Shown: positions 42,859 through 50,694, counted from the stretch's first letter. The stretch is DNA of 64,000 nt from Amycolatopsis sp. CA-230715 (GCF_018736145.1 NZ_CP059997.1:8865501-8929500), one strand, 5' to 3'. Notes: generated by a model not told the origin, from the letters alone. Program-made: numbers and translations.

Positions 42859-44241
42859 ATGTCGAGTTCTCGTAAGACCAGCTCCGAAGTCACCTCAGTC
42901 GATGTCGTGGTCGTCGGCGCCGGGTTCGCCGGTCTGAGCGCCGCCGAGCGGCTCGTGAGCACAGGCAAGTCCGTCCTCGTCCTGGAAGGTCGCGACCGGG
43001 TCGGCGGCCGGTCGCTGTCCGGCGAGGTGGCGGGGGTGCGAGTCGATCTCGGCGCGACCTGGGTCGCCCGGCGGCACACGGCGATCCGCGATCTCGCGAG
43101 CCGCGCGGGGTGCACCACGACCAGCCAGTTCGCCCAAGGCCGCAACGTGCTGTGGATGGCCGGTAAGCGCCGTACTTACCAGAGCACGATTCCCAAGGTC
43201 TCGCCCGCGGCGCTGGTCGACATGGCCCGTGTGCAGCTGGCGCTGAACAAGCTGGTCGCGAGCATCGACGTCGAAGCGGCCTGGAACTCTCCGCGGGCCG
43301 GTCAGTTCGACGCGATCTCGTTCGGCGAATGGCTCGACCGGAAGCACGCGGCGCCGGCTACTCGTGCCTTGATGACCATCGTCAGCAAAGTGCAGTGGGG
43401 CTGCAGCCCGGGAGACGTCTCGCTGCTGCACGCGTTGCGCTACATCCGCGCGGCGGGCGGAGTCGACCACATGCTCGACGTGGAAGGCGGCCAGCAGCAG
43501 GAACGGTACGCCGAAACCACACAGGAGATCGCGAAGCGGGTCGCGGCGCAACTCGGCGACCGCGTCGTCCTCGGGACGCCGGTTCGCCGGATCACCCAGG
43601 ACGACAACGGCGTCACGGTTCGCACCGATTCGGAAGAGATCAAGGCGAAGTACGCGATCGTCACCGTCGCGACGCCGCAACGCGCCGAGATCGAATTCCA
43701 CCCGGCCCTGCCCGAACAGGCCGAAGGGCTCGCGAAAACCTGGCGCATGGGCGTATTGAGCAAGGCGTTCGTCGCCTACGAAAGGCCCTTCTGGCGGGAC
43801 AACGGACTTTCGGGCGAGGGGCTGACCGACACCGGAACCGTGTTCATCACCTTCGACGTTTCGCCCGATGCCGACGGGCCAGGCGTGCTGATGGCGTTCT
43901 GCGACCCTCGCGTGTTCGACGGCTTCGGCCCCGAGCATCGACGCAGCAGGGTCATCCAGCAGCTCGTCCAGCTGTACGGCACACAATCGAGCGTCCCCAT
44001 CGACTACCTGGACCATTGCTGGGGAGCGGAACCGTTCGCCCCAGGAGGCCCCAATCCGGCCGTCGCCCCCTACGCGACCACCAGCTACGGCCCCGCTCTC
44101 GCCGAACCGCACGGGCGCGTCCACTGGGCTGGCACGGAAACCGCGGGTGAGTGGGCGGGCACCATGAACGGTGCCGTCCTGACCGGCCAGCGCGCTGCCG
44201 AGCGCGTCGCGGCCGCGGTGGCGCGCGAGGTGTCGGTGTGA
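42859..44241 (+). CDS. Flavin monoamine oxidase family protein
   Basis: A 460-residue amine oxidase: VVVVGAGFAGLSAAERLVSTGKSVLVLEGRDRVGGRSL (FAD loop and GGR motif), VDLGATWVARRHTAI, VSKVQWGCSPGDVSLLHALRYIRAAGG and the C-terminal WAGTETAGEWAGTMNGAVLTGQRAAERV that closes the flavin site. It oxidatively deaminates a primary amine to aldehyde plus ammonia and peroxide. ATG 42859 follows AAAAGGAG. Its stop overlaps the start of the membrane-protein gene by one base. Two different amine oxidases in one operon fit a PucR-controlled amine catabolic pathway. Confidence 0.88.
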   Translation: MSSSRKTSSEVTSVDVVVVGAGFAGLSAAERLVSTGKSVLVLEGRDRVGGRSLSGEVAGVRVDLGATWVARRHTAIRDLASRAGCTTTSQFAQGRNVLWMAGKRRTYQSTIPKVSPAALVDMARVQLALNKLVASIDVEAAWNSPRAGQFDAISFGEWLDRKHAAPATRALMTIVSKVQWGCSPGDVSLLHALRYIRAAGGVDHMLDVEGGQQQERYAETTQEIAKRVAAQLGDRVVLGTPVRRITQDDNGVTVRTDSEEIKAKYAIVTVATPQRAEIEFHPALPEQAEGLAKTWRMGVLSKAFVAYERPFWRDNGLSGEGLTDTGTVFITFDVSPDADGPGVLMAFCDPRVFDGFGPEHRRSRVIQQLVQLYGTQSSVPIDYLDHCWGAEPFAPGGPNPAVAPYATTSYGPALAEPHGRVHWAGTETAGEWAGTMNGAVLTGQRAAERVAAAVAREVSV

Positions 44242-44945
44242 TGAAGGACGTCCTCTTCCTGCTCGCCGATGTGTGGATGATCTTCGTCGGTTATTTCTTC
44301 GGCTGGAAATTCATCCGGCGCTACGGAAATTACCTGCTCGGTCTCGAATGGATGGTCGTCGCGACTTCGGGCAGCAACTTTCTCGTCTGGTCGTTGCTCG
44401 GCGCCAACGAGGGCAGTGTCCTTTACGGCGTCGCATATTTCTTCGACGCCTTTTCCCGGTCGGTCGGCATCACGCTCATCCTCGTCATGGGCTTGATGAA
44501 GGTCACCCGGCACTACAAGCCGAGCCTCGCCGTCGACATCGGCGTGTTCGCGCTCGCCACCGCGGCAGGGTTGTTCCTCCGGCATTTCCACGGCGAAGAT
44601 CCGCGTGTCGACCACGGCGCGTTCGCTGTCGCCGCGTTCTACGTGGTGGCCAACCTCGCCACGACTGTCTTCCTGGCGTACTTCGCCAAGCGGCTCTGGG
44701 ACATCGGCGCGAAATGGCCCGCGATCTGGACCGGCCTGGTGACCGCGGCCGCGACCACCATCGCGATCACCTACGACTTCTTCCCCTTCCCGTTCGACGA
44801 CGCGAACCGCACGTACTTCTACACCGCCGCGCTGGCGACGTGGGGAACCCAGGGATTCGTCTACTTCTTCGCCTACCGCGCACTGCACAACCACAACGCG
44901 GCCTTGGACGCGAAGACAACGCTGAACGCGGGCGCGGCGTCATGA
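44241..44945 (+). CDS. Integral membrane protein, six to seven helices
   Basis: A 234-residue protein dominated by hydrophobic helices (VLFLLADVWMIFVGYFFGW, LLGLEWMVVATSGSNFLVW, GITLILVMGLM, LAVDIGVFALATAAGLFL, FYVVANLATTVFLAYF, IWTGLVTAAATTIAITYDF, GTQGFVYFFAYRAL). No transporter signature is recognised. It begins at the stop of the amine oxidase gene (shared base) and ends the operon. It could be a membrane partner for substrate entry, but the role is unknown. Confidence 0.7.
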   Translation: MKDVLFLLADVWMIFVGYFFGWKFIRRYGNYLLGLEWMVVATSGSNFLVWSLLGANEGSVLYGVAYFFDAFSRSVGITLILVMGLMKVTRHYKPSLAVDIGVFALATAAGLFLRHFHGEDPRVDHGAFAVAAFYVVANLATTVFLAYFAKRLWDIGAKWPAIWTGLVTAAATTIAITYDFFPFPFDDANRTYFYTAALATWGTQGFVYFFAYRALHNHNAALDAKTTLNAGAAS

Positions 44946-44961
44946 CGGCGAATACGCGGTT

Positions 44962-45067
44962 GTAGGTCAGTATCGGGTGGTGTTTTCTCGGTAGGGGTTC
45001 CATTCTGGGGCGGTGAGGGTTGAAGAATCGGCATTTATGGACGAGGTGGTTGTTGATCCAGCAGATC
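44962..45067 (-). pseudogene. Direct repeat copy 1: 3' remnant of the tiny Cys-pair gene
   Basis: These 106 bp match 46065-46169 at about 90% identity by eye. Read on the minus strand they encode ICWINNHLVHKCRFFNP, then after a one-base insertion PEWNPYRENTTRY and stop, i.e. the C-terminal half of the intact 55-residue gene at 46070-46237, frameshifted and without its 5' half. Similarity stops abruptly at 45067, so this is a truncated duplicate. The plus-strand glycine-zipper ORF starts inside it. Confidence 0.75.
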
Positions 45068-45264
45068 TCAAGAAGGTCGCGGCGAGCACCATCGCGGGCA
45101 CTGCAGGCGGTATCGCGGGTTGCTGGGCTGGTGGAGCGCTCGTTGGTGCTATCTCCGGTTCGGAGGCGCCCGGAGCAGGCACGATCGTCGGCGGTATCGT
45201 CGGCGGCGTGATCGGGACGATGGCAGCTACCGACGTCGTGGAATCGAGCATGGGCGATGGCTGA
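45037..45264 (+). CDS. Small glycine-zipper membrane peptide, unknown function
   Basis: About 75 residues. After a short acidic N-terminus (MDEVVVDPADLKKV) nearly the whole chain is a Gly/Ala-rich membrane-prone segment (IAGTAGGIAGCWAGGALVGA, TIVGGIVGGVIGTMAATDV) with GxxxG spacing. Such glycine zippers occur in pore-forming peptides, holin-like proteins and class II bacteriocins; no double-glycine leader or transporter is visible. The first ten codons lie in the repeat and are antisense to the remnant of the Cys-pair gene. GTG 45013 is an alternative start. It overlaps the next membrane-protein gene by 8 bp. Confidence 0.55.
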   Translation: MDEVVVDPADLKKVAASTIAGTAGGIAGCWAGGALVGAISGSEAPGAGTIVGGIVGGVIGTMAATDVVESSMGDG

Positions 45265-45940
45265 TACCTCTACAAACGCTCCCGAACCGCAGCCAGAGGA
45301 TGGCTCCGGCGCGTCGTCGGTGCCGCCCAAGCCCGACCCACAGACCGGGCTGCCGTTCCCGCCCCACGCTCCTACCTACATGGCAGGCGACAAGGAACTC
45401 CCGGAGCACGATCGCAATCGGGACACCACCCTGTCGAAGAAGCATCAACCGCCGCCAGGCCAGGGGCCGACCCTCGCCTGGTACCGAGCTAGCTCACGGA
45501 AAGCAGTGTTCGCGGCGATCGGCACGTTCGTACTGGTGACTGTTCTGCTGTTCGTCGCGCGGGGATTTGCCACCGACTGGCTCCACTTCTGGTGGGTCTG
45601 GGTCGCCGTCGGCGCCGCCGCCGTATTGGCCTACTTCATCACGAAGGTGGAAAACGCGGCTGCCGGTGCGGAGTGGGTCATGGAGAACAAAACCTGGGTG
45701 CGTACCTACGAACTGACAAAAATCAAGGCGTACACCTACAGCAACTCGCTGAATCTGCACCTGACCGATACCGGCGGCAGGAAACTGGAGATCAACATCT
45801 CCCGTCTCCAAGACGATCGCCGCATCTGGGATTTGACCTATAACGGCATCTTGCACTCAGTCGTCAACAACCGGGCTGATACCAACCAGCTTGCCCGTAG
45901 CGCCCTGAAGTTGCCGAAGACCGACTACAGCGTCGGGTAG
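45257..45940 (+). CDS. Two-helix membrane protein with C-terminal soluble domain
   Basis: A 227-residue protein: a Pro-rich cytoplasmic N-terminus (about 80 residues), two transmembrane helices (KAVFAAIGTFVLVTVLLFVA and LHFWWVWVAVGAAAVLAYFI), then a roughly 110-residue domain with alternating strands (KIKAYTYSNSLNLHLTDTGG) that resembles a PH-like fold. No enzyme motif is seen. Overlap with the glycine-zipper gene implies co-translation, so a partner or immunity role is possible. Both genes sit where a duplicated regulatory module would be expected to carry its regulator. Confidence 0.6.
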   Translation: MADTSTNAPEPQPEDGSGASSVPPKPDPQTGLPFPPHAPTYMAGDKELPEHDRNRDTTLSKKHQPPPGQGPTLAWYRASSRKAVFAAIGTFVLVTVLLFVARGFATDWLHFWWVWVAVGAAAVLAYFITKVENAAAGAEWVMENKTWVRTYELTKIKAYTYSNSLNLHLTDTGGRKLEINISRLQDDRRIWDLTYNGILHSVVNNRADTNQLARSALKLPKTDYSVG

Positions 45941-45959
45941 GCCGTCGATCGGGCTCTCC

Positions 45960-46012
45960 CTTCACGAAGAGGCGCACCATCAAAGGTAGCCCTTACCTGA
46001 ATTGGACAATCG
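45960..46012 (-). promoter_or_regulatory. Duplicate of the regulator-module promoter
   Basis: This stretch aligns with 48041-48090. Both carry a TTCRCGAA box and, 12-15 bp further, an inverted repeat (here AGGTA-GCCCT-TACCT, 45984-45998), then an AATKGG segment. At 48 kb this block is the promoter region of the HTH/TPR regulator. Here no regulator follows on the minus strand; the plus-strand membrane gene ends just beyond it. Confidence 0.6.
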
Positions 46013-46064
46013 CGATGCGATGTGTTTCTGGATCTCGTCGCTCCGGGTGCGGCGAGCCCGCCGG

Positions 46065-46169
46065 GTAGGTCAGTGTCGGGTGGTGTTTTCTCGGTAGGGG
46101 TTCCATTCTGGGGCGTTGGGGTCGAAGCACCGGCATTTGCGGACGAGGTGGTCGTTGACCCAGCAGATC
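46065..46169. repeat. Direct repeat copy 2 (105 bp)
   Basis: Intact partner of the repeat at 44962-45067. It comprises the 3' part of the 55-residue Cys-pair gene (codons for CWVNDHLVRKCRCF to the stop) plus a few bases beyond. The two copies lie 1.1 kb apart in the same orientation and differ at roughly ten positions plus one single-base indel. Confidence 0.75.
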
Positions 46170-46237
46170 GTGGCGTGTGTCTTCTGGGACTCGGTACGCG
46201 CAGATGGTGGAATGGTTCGTTTTTCCTTAGGTGTCAT
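46070..46237 (-). CDS. 55-residue Cys-pair protein, third gene of the small operon
   Basis: A short ORF, below usual cut-offs: an N-terminus MTPKEKRTIPPSARTE, then TICWVNDHLVRKCRCFDPNAPEWNPYRENTTRH. Three closely spaced cysteines (C, then CxC) suggest metal binding. It starts inside the upstream 58-residue gene (11-bp overlap), and its partly conserved duplicate at 44962 supports that it is a real gene. Function is unknown; it is probably produced together with the other two tiny Cys-pair proteins. Confidence 0.55.
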   Translation of the reverse strand: MTPKEKRTIPPSARTESQKTHATICWVNDHLVRKCRCFDPNAPEWNPYRENTTRH

Positions 46238-46403
46238 TGGTGGGCTCCGCTGCTTTGGCGCATCGCGGGCATGTCCGCGTGGTGAGGGAGATGCTGGGGC
46301 CGAAGGCGAGTTTGCAGGCGGATACGAGGGTGACGCCGTCGCGGTTGCGGAACACGGTGGTGATGAGGTGTTGTTGTCCGTCGTCGCAACTGGCCCAGGT
46401 CAC
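46227..46403 (-). CDS. 58-residue zinc-ribbon-like protein
   Basis: The GTG start overlaps the stop of the preceding gene (GTGA). The protein reads as a compact beta-ribbon: TWASCDDGQQHLITTVF, VTLVSACKLAFG, then TRTCPRCAKAAEP. Four cysteines, two of them a CPRC knuckle, fit a single zinc-binding site. It lies between the two other small genes with overlaps on both sides. Role unknown; the size and knuckles are compatible with nucleic-acid or protein binding. Confidence 0.55.
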   Translation of the reverse strand: MTWASCDDGQQHLITTVFRNRDGVTLVSACKLAFGPSISLTTRTCPRCAKAAEPTNDT

Positions 46404-46666
46404 GTCCGCACCTCGCGCACCATCGTGTGCGGTGTCTGCTGAGCCCACGCGATACACCTCTTGCACCCGTCGGTCAGAGCGGCCGGTGGCGGAATGTGGG
46501 TCATGGAAAGCAGCCATCGCGGGTGAAAGTCCAAAGGGGACTTATGCCCGAGAGGTTTCAGGAAGTTGACCTTCTCGTCGTTCAGTTCGACGACGAGGTA
46601 CAGGTGAGACAGGTAGTCACCCTGATACCAGCGTGTGGTCACGCGAAAGCTCGGCGCGTCGCTCAT
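46400..46666 (-). CDS. 88-residue protein with CxxC knuckle, first gene of the small operon
   Basis: Begins MSDAPSFRVTTRWYQGDYLSHLYLVVELNDEKVNFLKPL and ends with DGCKRCIAWAQQTPHTMVREVRT, giving a beta-strand-rich N-terminus and a CKRC motif near the C-terminus. No clear Shine-Dalgarno precedes ATG 46666; a longer TTG start at 46726 is possible. A terminator-like hairpin separates it from the regulator gene upstream, so the small operon may have its own or attenuated expression. I recognise no family. Confidence 0.55.
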   Translation of the reverse strand: MSDAPSFRVTTRWYQGDYLSHLYLVVELNDEKVNFLKPLGHKSPLDFHPRWLLSMTHIPPPAALTDGCKRCIAWAQQTPHTMVREVRT

Positions 46667-46687
46667 AGCGGAGAGTGTCGGCCGGAT

Positions 46688-46721
46688 GACAGAAAACGGC
46701 GGGTACAGCGACGTACCCGCC
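46688..46721 (-). terminator. Intrinsic terminator of the HTH/TPR regulator gene
   Basis: On the minus strand GGCGGGTAC-GTCGCT-GTACCCGCC is a perfect 9-bp stem with a 6-nt loop, followed by GTTTTCTGTC. It lies 33 bp downstream of the regulator stop codon and upstream of the small-gene operon. Confidence 0.6.
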
Positions 46722-46753
46722 GTCAAGGGGTACGAACCGTACCCCGGTGAAGA

Positions 46754-47977
46754 TCAGACGTTCAAGCCGATGCGCGTTGCCAAGGCCCGTGAGTCGCGTT
46801 CGACGAGGCGCCCGCCCGAGGTCACGAGCCAACTAGCGATCCCGCGTGAGAGCGGGTGGCAGGCCATTGACTCGGTACTGATACTCGTCGCCTTTTCCAG
46901 GACGGCAAGGGCGCTTGTCGCGTCGCCGCGCTGCTGGTAGGCCCGGCTTGTCTCCAGCCACAGGCGCGACCGACGGTCGATGGATGGGATGTCATCCGGG
47001 TTCATCTGGCTTGCGTACTCCAGCGCGGTCCCGCCCTTGCGAAGATCCACCTGGACCGAGACGCCGGTGAGAGCCGCGTTCGCCCGGCCGAAGAGGGTCC
47101 AGGGGTGGGCGTACTGCTCGGGGATGCGGTCGGCCATGGCCCCGGCGTCGTCGAGCCCTCGCAGGGCATCACCTTCGCGACCCATACGCGCGAGTGTGAT
47201 GGATGCGTGCAGGCGACAGGAGCCCCATAGGGCGCGAGTGCTGTCCGGACCGTCGCCAAGCCACGGTTCGAGGAGCGCGGCACCGTCGTTGACGAGTGTC
47301 CACGCCTCTTCCTCGCGGCCGGTGGCGCGCCAGACGTTCCCGAGTACCCACGCGGCGGACGCCATGGTCTCCGGGTCGTCGGCCTGCTGTGCGGCGTCCA
47401 TACAACGGTCGGCGGCGAGCCATAGCAGCGCCGAGTCGGAGACCCACGCCAGGATCTGTTCGGACAGGGCATAAGCGCCGGAGAGCGCTATGTATGCCTT
47501 GCGGCGGCCGCTCCCGTCGAGCATGCGAACCGCCCGGCGGCAGTCCCGGATCAGCTGGGGAAGCACGGCACCAGCAGCGGCACGGGGTGCAGGCGAGGTG
47601 TGCCAGAGCTGCCATGCTTCGGCCGTGCGCGTGAGTAGCGACTCTGGGTCCGGCGCCGGGCCTGGCGGCACTGACAGGACGGCCGCCTCGATCGCGTCCC
47701 GAAGGTCATCGACCACGGGGTGGCCGCTACGCCGTTCGAGCCCCATGCGGATTGTCTCGTCTCCGGTCAGCTCGGAGAGATCATGGACTCCGAGCACTTC
47801 GCCGAGCTTGATCAGCATGTGGATGTCGGGGGCACCTCGGCGACCGCGTTCAACGGCCTTCAGCCACTCCGTTGAGCGTCCGACGAGCCCGGCCACCACA
47901 GGTCGGCTCTTGCCCTTACGCTCGCGGATCATCTGAATCCGCTCGCCGATGCTCAAACCCTCAAGTTCGTCGGTCAC
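46754..47977 (-). CDS. XRE-family HTH regulator with TPR-like C-terminal domain
   Basis: About 407 residues. The N-terminal HTH (GLSIGERIQMIRERKGKSRPVVAGLVGRSTEWLKAVERGRRG) is a classical Cro/CI fold. The rest is all-helical with repeated Ala-rich hairpins (AADRCMDAAQQADDPETMASAAWVLGNVW ... LWGSCRLHASITLARMGREGDALRGL) resembling TPR sensor domains of peptide- or signal-responsive actinobacterial regulators. GTG 47977 has AGAGGG about 8 bp upstream; GTG 47986 is the alternative. Upstream lies an inverted repeat likely used for autoregulation. Downstream are three tiny Cys-pair genes. Confidence 0.8.
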   Translation of the reverse strand: MTDELEGLSIGERIQMIRERKGKSRPVVAGLVGRSTEWLKAVERGRRGAPDIHMLIKLGEVLGVHDLSELTGDETIRMGLERRSGHPVVDDLRDAIEAAVLSVPPGPAPDPESLLTRTAEAWQLWHTSPAPRAAAGAVLPQLIRDCRRAVRMLDGSGRRKAYIALSGAYALSEQILAWVSDSALLWLAADRCMDAAQQADDPETMASAAWVLGNVWRATGREEEAWTLVNDGAALLEPWLGDGPDSTRALWGSCRLHASITLARMGREGDALRGLDDAGAMADRIPEQYAHPWTLFGRANAALTGVSVQVDLRKGGTALEYASQMNPDDIPSIDRRSRLWLETSRAYQQRGDATSALAVLEKATSISTESMACHPLSRGIASWLVTSGGRLVERDSRALATRIGLNV

Positions 47978-48040
47978 CAGGACCACCCTCTTCGCGGTCG
48001 CCCCCTTCGCGTGCCCCCAGCCCGTCGACCGGAGGCGTTC

Positions 48041-48090
48041 CTTCGCGAAGAGGTGCCACCAGGGTAGCTCTTACCCGAATGGGTTAAACG
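48041..48090 (-). promoter_or_regulatory. Promoter/operator of the HTH/TPR regulator
   Basis: Contains TTCGCGAA (48042-48049) and the inverted repeat GGGTA-GCTCT-TACCC (48062-48076), 64-114 bp upstream of the regulator start. The block is duplicated at 45960-46012. The rest of the 195-bp gap to the FAAL-like gene shows nothing else notable. Confidence 0.55.
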
Positions 48091-48181
48091 TTATCGGTGG
48101 CTTCGACCGAATCGGTGGTTGCCGCTGACGCGGTAGGTCGGTGGTGGCCGAGGATCTCGTCGCCGCTGGGTTCACCACCGC

Positions 48182-49678
48182 TCAGGTGAGTTCGCCGGAT
48201 AGGTAGGCGGCCCACAGTGCGGCGCGGCGCGGTTTGCCGCTGCTCGTTCTCGGGACCACTCCCGGTTTCGCGCGCAGCACCACGATGCGCACCCCGTCGA
48301 GATGCGGTCGCAGCAGCGCGGTCACCTCGTCCGAGGCGTCCCGCGCGCGTGGTCGTTCCAGTACCACTACGGCTTCCGGATGGCCGCGCGCGTGGCCGAG
48401 CGCGCATGCCGGGCGGTCCGGGAACACCGTAGAAACCAGCAGTTCCAGGTCTTCGGCGAAGACCGCCCGCCCTCTGACCTTCACACTGTCGCCGAACCGG
48501 CCGAGCGGGTACAGCTCACCGTCCAGCAGGTACCCGGCGTCACCGGTGCGCACGGCGGCGCCGAAGTCCTGACCGTCGACATACCCCGTGCCGACGCAGT
48601 CGCCGCCGACCACGATCTCGCCGACGTCCCCGTCGGGCACCGGAGACCCCGCACTGTCCACTATCGACACTCTGACGCCGGAAAGTGTTGTGCCGCAACC
48701 AGTTACTGCTGGCTCGCCGGGTGATTGGGCGTGCGTGCGCCAGCCGCGGCCGAGCGGGACCGCGGTGGCGGCGAGGGTCGCCTCGGCGAGCCCGTACGCG
48801 GGAAGGAGTGCTTCGGCGGCGAACCCGGCGGGGGAGAGCAGCGCGGTGAACCGCTCCAGCACCGCCGCGGAGACCCGTTCGGCACCTACGATGACGGCAC
48901 GCCACGCGCGCAGATCGAGCCCGCGCACCTGCTCGGGCCGTACGCGGTCGGCGAGGTGGGCCAGGCCGAAGGCGGGCATCGCGGTCAGCCGCGCGCCTCC
49001 GGCGTCGAAGCATTCCAGGTAGCGCATCGGCCGCCGGACGAAGTCGCTCGGCGACAGCAGCCACAGATCGCTGCCGGTCACCACCGGGGCGAGCAGGCAC
49101 CCGACCAGGCCCATGTCGTGGTGCACGGGCAACCAGGACGCGGTCGGATCCGCCGGGGTCATGCCGAGCCACCGCCGGATCGCGGCGAGGTTCGCGGCGA
49201 GCGCCGCGCGGGACACGCGCACCCCGCGGACCTTGCCGGTGCTGCCCGAGGTGAACTGCACGAGCGCCGGGACGTCGGGCAGCGTTCTCGGCCGGAAGTC
49301 CCGTTCTCCCACCACATCCGCGAACTCGTCACCACAGCGCACCACCACGGGCCGTGCCGTGTCCAGCACGGTGTCCAGGTGCCGCCGGTAGCTTTCGCGA
49401 TCGCCGAACGCACTGGGCGGGGCGACCGGGCAGGCGGTGGCACCGGCGAGCAGCGTGCCGAACAGGTCGGCGACGAACTCCGGTCCACCGCGGCGGATCA
49501 CGGCCACCACACCACCGGGCCGCACCCCGACGGCGCGCAATTCCGCCGCGGTTGCTTCGGCCCGCTGCGCGAGAGAGCGGTAGCTGTGGAAGTCCCAGCC
49601 CTGTTTCGGCAGGGCGAACCGGATACCGCGGTCGGCGGACGGGGCGGAGAGCCAGCGGAGGAGATCCGCCTCGCTCAT
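48182..49678 (-). CDS. FAAL-like fatty-acyl/aryl-AMP ligase
   Basis: A 498-residue adenylate-forming enzyme whose motifs point to the FAAL branch: ALVQFTSGSTGKVRGVRVS, the WLPVHHDMGLVGCLLAP segment typical of FAALs, LLPAYGLAEATLAATAVPLG, then GRFGDSVKVRGRAVFAEDLE and the C-terminal TSSGKPRRAAL. FAALs activate a fatty or aryl acid and pass it straight to a carrier protein. It is shorter than usual FAALs, mainly in the C-terminal part. It overlaps the O-methyltransferase gene by 4 bp (ATGA). It is a candidate for loading the stand-alone ACP or the ArCP of NRPS-1. Confidence 0.85.
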   Translation of the reverse strand: MSEADLLRWLSAPSADRGIRFALPKQGWDFHSYRSLAQRAEATAAELRAVGVRPGGVVAVIRRGGPEFVADLFGTLLAGATACPVAPPSAFGDRESYRRHLDTVLDTARPVVVRCGDEFADVVGERDFRPRTLPDVPALVQFTSGSTGKVRGVRVSRAALAANLAAIRRWLGMTPADPTASWLPVHHDMGLVGCLLAPVVTGSDLWLLSPSDFVRRPMRYLECFDAGGARLTAMPAFGLAHLADRVRPEQVRGLDLRAWRAVIVGAERVSAAVLERFTALLSPAGFAAEALLPAYGLAEATLAATAVPLGRGWRTHAQSPGEPAVTGCGTTLSGVRVSIVDSAGSPVPDGDVGEIVVGGDCVGTGYVDGQDFGAAVRTGDAGYLLDGELYPLGRFGDSVKVRGRAVFAEDLELLVSTVFPDRPACALGHARGHPEAVVVLERPRARDASDEVTALLRPHLDGVRIVVLRAKPGVVPRTSSGKPRRAALWAAYLSGELT

Positions 49679-50694
49679 CGCGGACGCGCTTCGAGCACCG
49701 GGAAAACCGGCGTGTGCACCGCATCGACGAGTTCGAACCCGGCGTCGTCGAGAAGGGCGCGCTGCTGCTCGACGCTGCGCGTGCCTCCGGCGCTCAGCGT
49801 GAACATCAGCATGTCGAGCCGTTTCGCCATCGCGGTGGAACCGGTGTCGCTGGCGCCTGCCTCGATGATGAACACGCGACCGCCGGGGTTCATCACCGCC
49901 CTGATCCGGCGCAGCACGCCCGCCGCTTCGGCGGGATCCCAGCTGTACAGGATCCGCTTGAGCACGTAGGCGTCCCCGCCTGCCGGGATCGGGTCGCTCC
50001 GGAAACTGCCGCCGATCACTTCGACCCGGTCGCCGACACCGGCGGTGGCGAACACGTCGGCCGAGTTCGCCACCACACCGGGCAGGTCGAACAGGACGCC
50101 GCGCATGCGCTTGAAGCGCCGCACCAGGTTCGCCAGCAGGCTCCCGTCGCCGCCGCCGACGTCGACCACGGTGCCGAACCGGGACCAGTCCGTCGCGCGC
50201 AGGATCGCCATCAGCTCCATCGAGGTGACCCCGCTCATCACGCCGTCGAACCGCTCGCCGTCCTCGGGGTGGCGGCTCAGGTACTCCCAGATCGGAATGC
50301 CGTGCACGGCGTCGAACGCGGGCTCGCCGGTGCGGATGGCGTGGTCGAGCCCTTCCATCCCGCGCGTGCACGCGACCGGGGACAGGAACACCTTGTGCGC
50401 GGAGTACGGGTGATCGGTGCGCAGGAGATCCGACATGGCGGTCTGACCGAACACCCGCGGCTCGGTTTCGGCGAAGATCTCGCGCGACGACAGGTAGCCC
50501 AGTGCCTTCGCCAGCGACGCTTCGTGCGTCCCGGTCTCGGCGGCGAGTTCGCCGATCGGCTTCGGCCCGTCCGCGAGCGCGTCGGCGACGCCGAGCAGGC
50601 ACACCGCGCGGATCGTGTACGGGAGCAGGTAGTCACCCAGTTCCAGCAACCGGAGAATCGCGTCCGGGTCGAGCGGTGTTCTTCTCGTGACCAC
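49675..50694 (-). CDS. Plant-type O-methyltransferase fold protein B, lacking the HDW base
   Basis: A 339-residue paralogue of the proteins at 16063 and 59695: N-terminal LGDYLLPYTIRAVCLLGVADAL and LAKALGYLSSREIF, SAM loop TVVDVGGGDGSLLANL, and VFIIEAGASDTG. The usual VLHDW motif reads KRILYSW, so the catalytic His is replaced by Tyr. It starts GTG 50694 with GAGGAGG upstream and is coupled to the FAAL-like gene by an ATGA overlap, suggesting it acts on the acid, or on the carrier-bound acyl group, that the ligase handles. Confidence 0.8.
   Translation of the reverse strand: MVTRRTPLDPDAILRLLELGDYLLPYTIRAVCLLGVADALADGPKPIGELAAETGTHEASLAKALGYLSSREIFAETEPRVFGQTAMSDLLRTDHPYSAHKVFLSPVACTRGMEGLDHAIRTGEPAFDAVHGIPIWEYLSRHPEDGERFDGVMSGVTSMELMAILRATDWSRFGTVVDVGGGDGSLLANLVRRFKRMRGVLFDLPGVVANSADVFATAGVGDRVEVIGGSFRSDPIPAGGDAYVLKRILYSWDPAEAAGVLRRIRAVMNPGGRVFIIEAGASDTGSTAMAKRLDMLMFTLSAGGTRSVEQQRALLDDAGFELVDAVHTPVFPVLEARPR

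Noticed and set aside
44767..45330. Minus-strand ORF across the first direct repeat and the glycine-zipper gene
   Set aside because: It combines the frameshifted gene remnant with antisense of two other genes, and has no start signal.
46022..46285. Plus-strand ORF over the second direct repeat
   Set aside because: It is antisense to the tiny Cys-pair genes, begins in non-coding DNA, and its composition (Trp/Gly-rich) looks non-genic.
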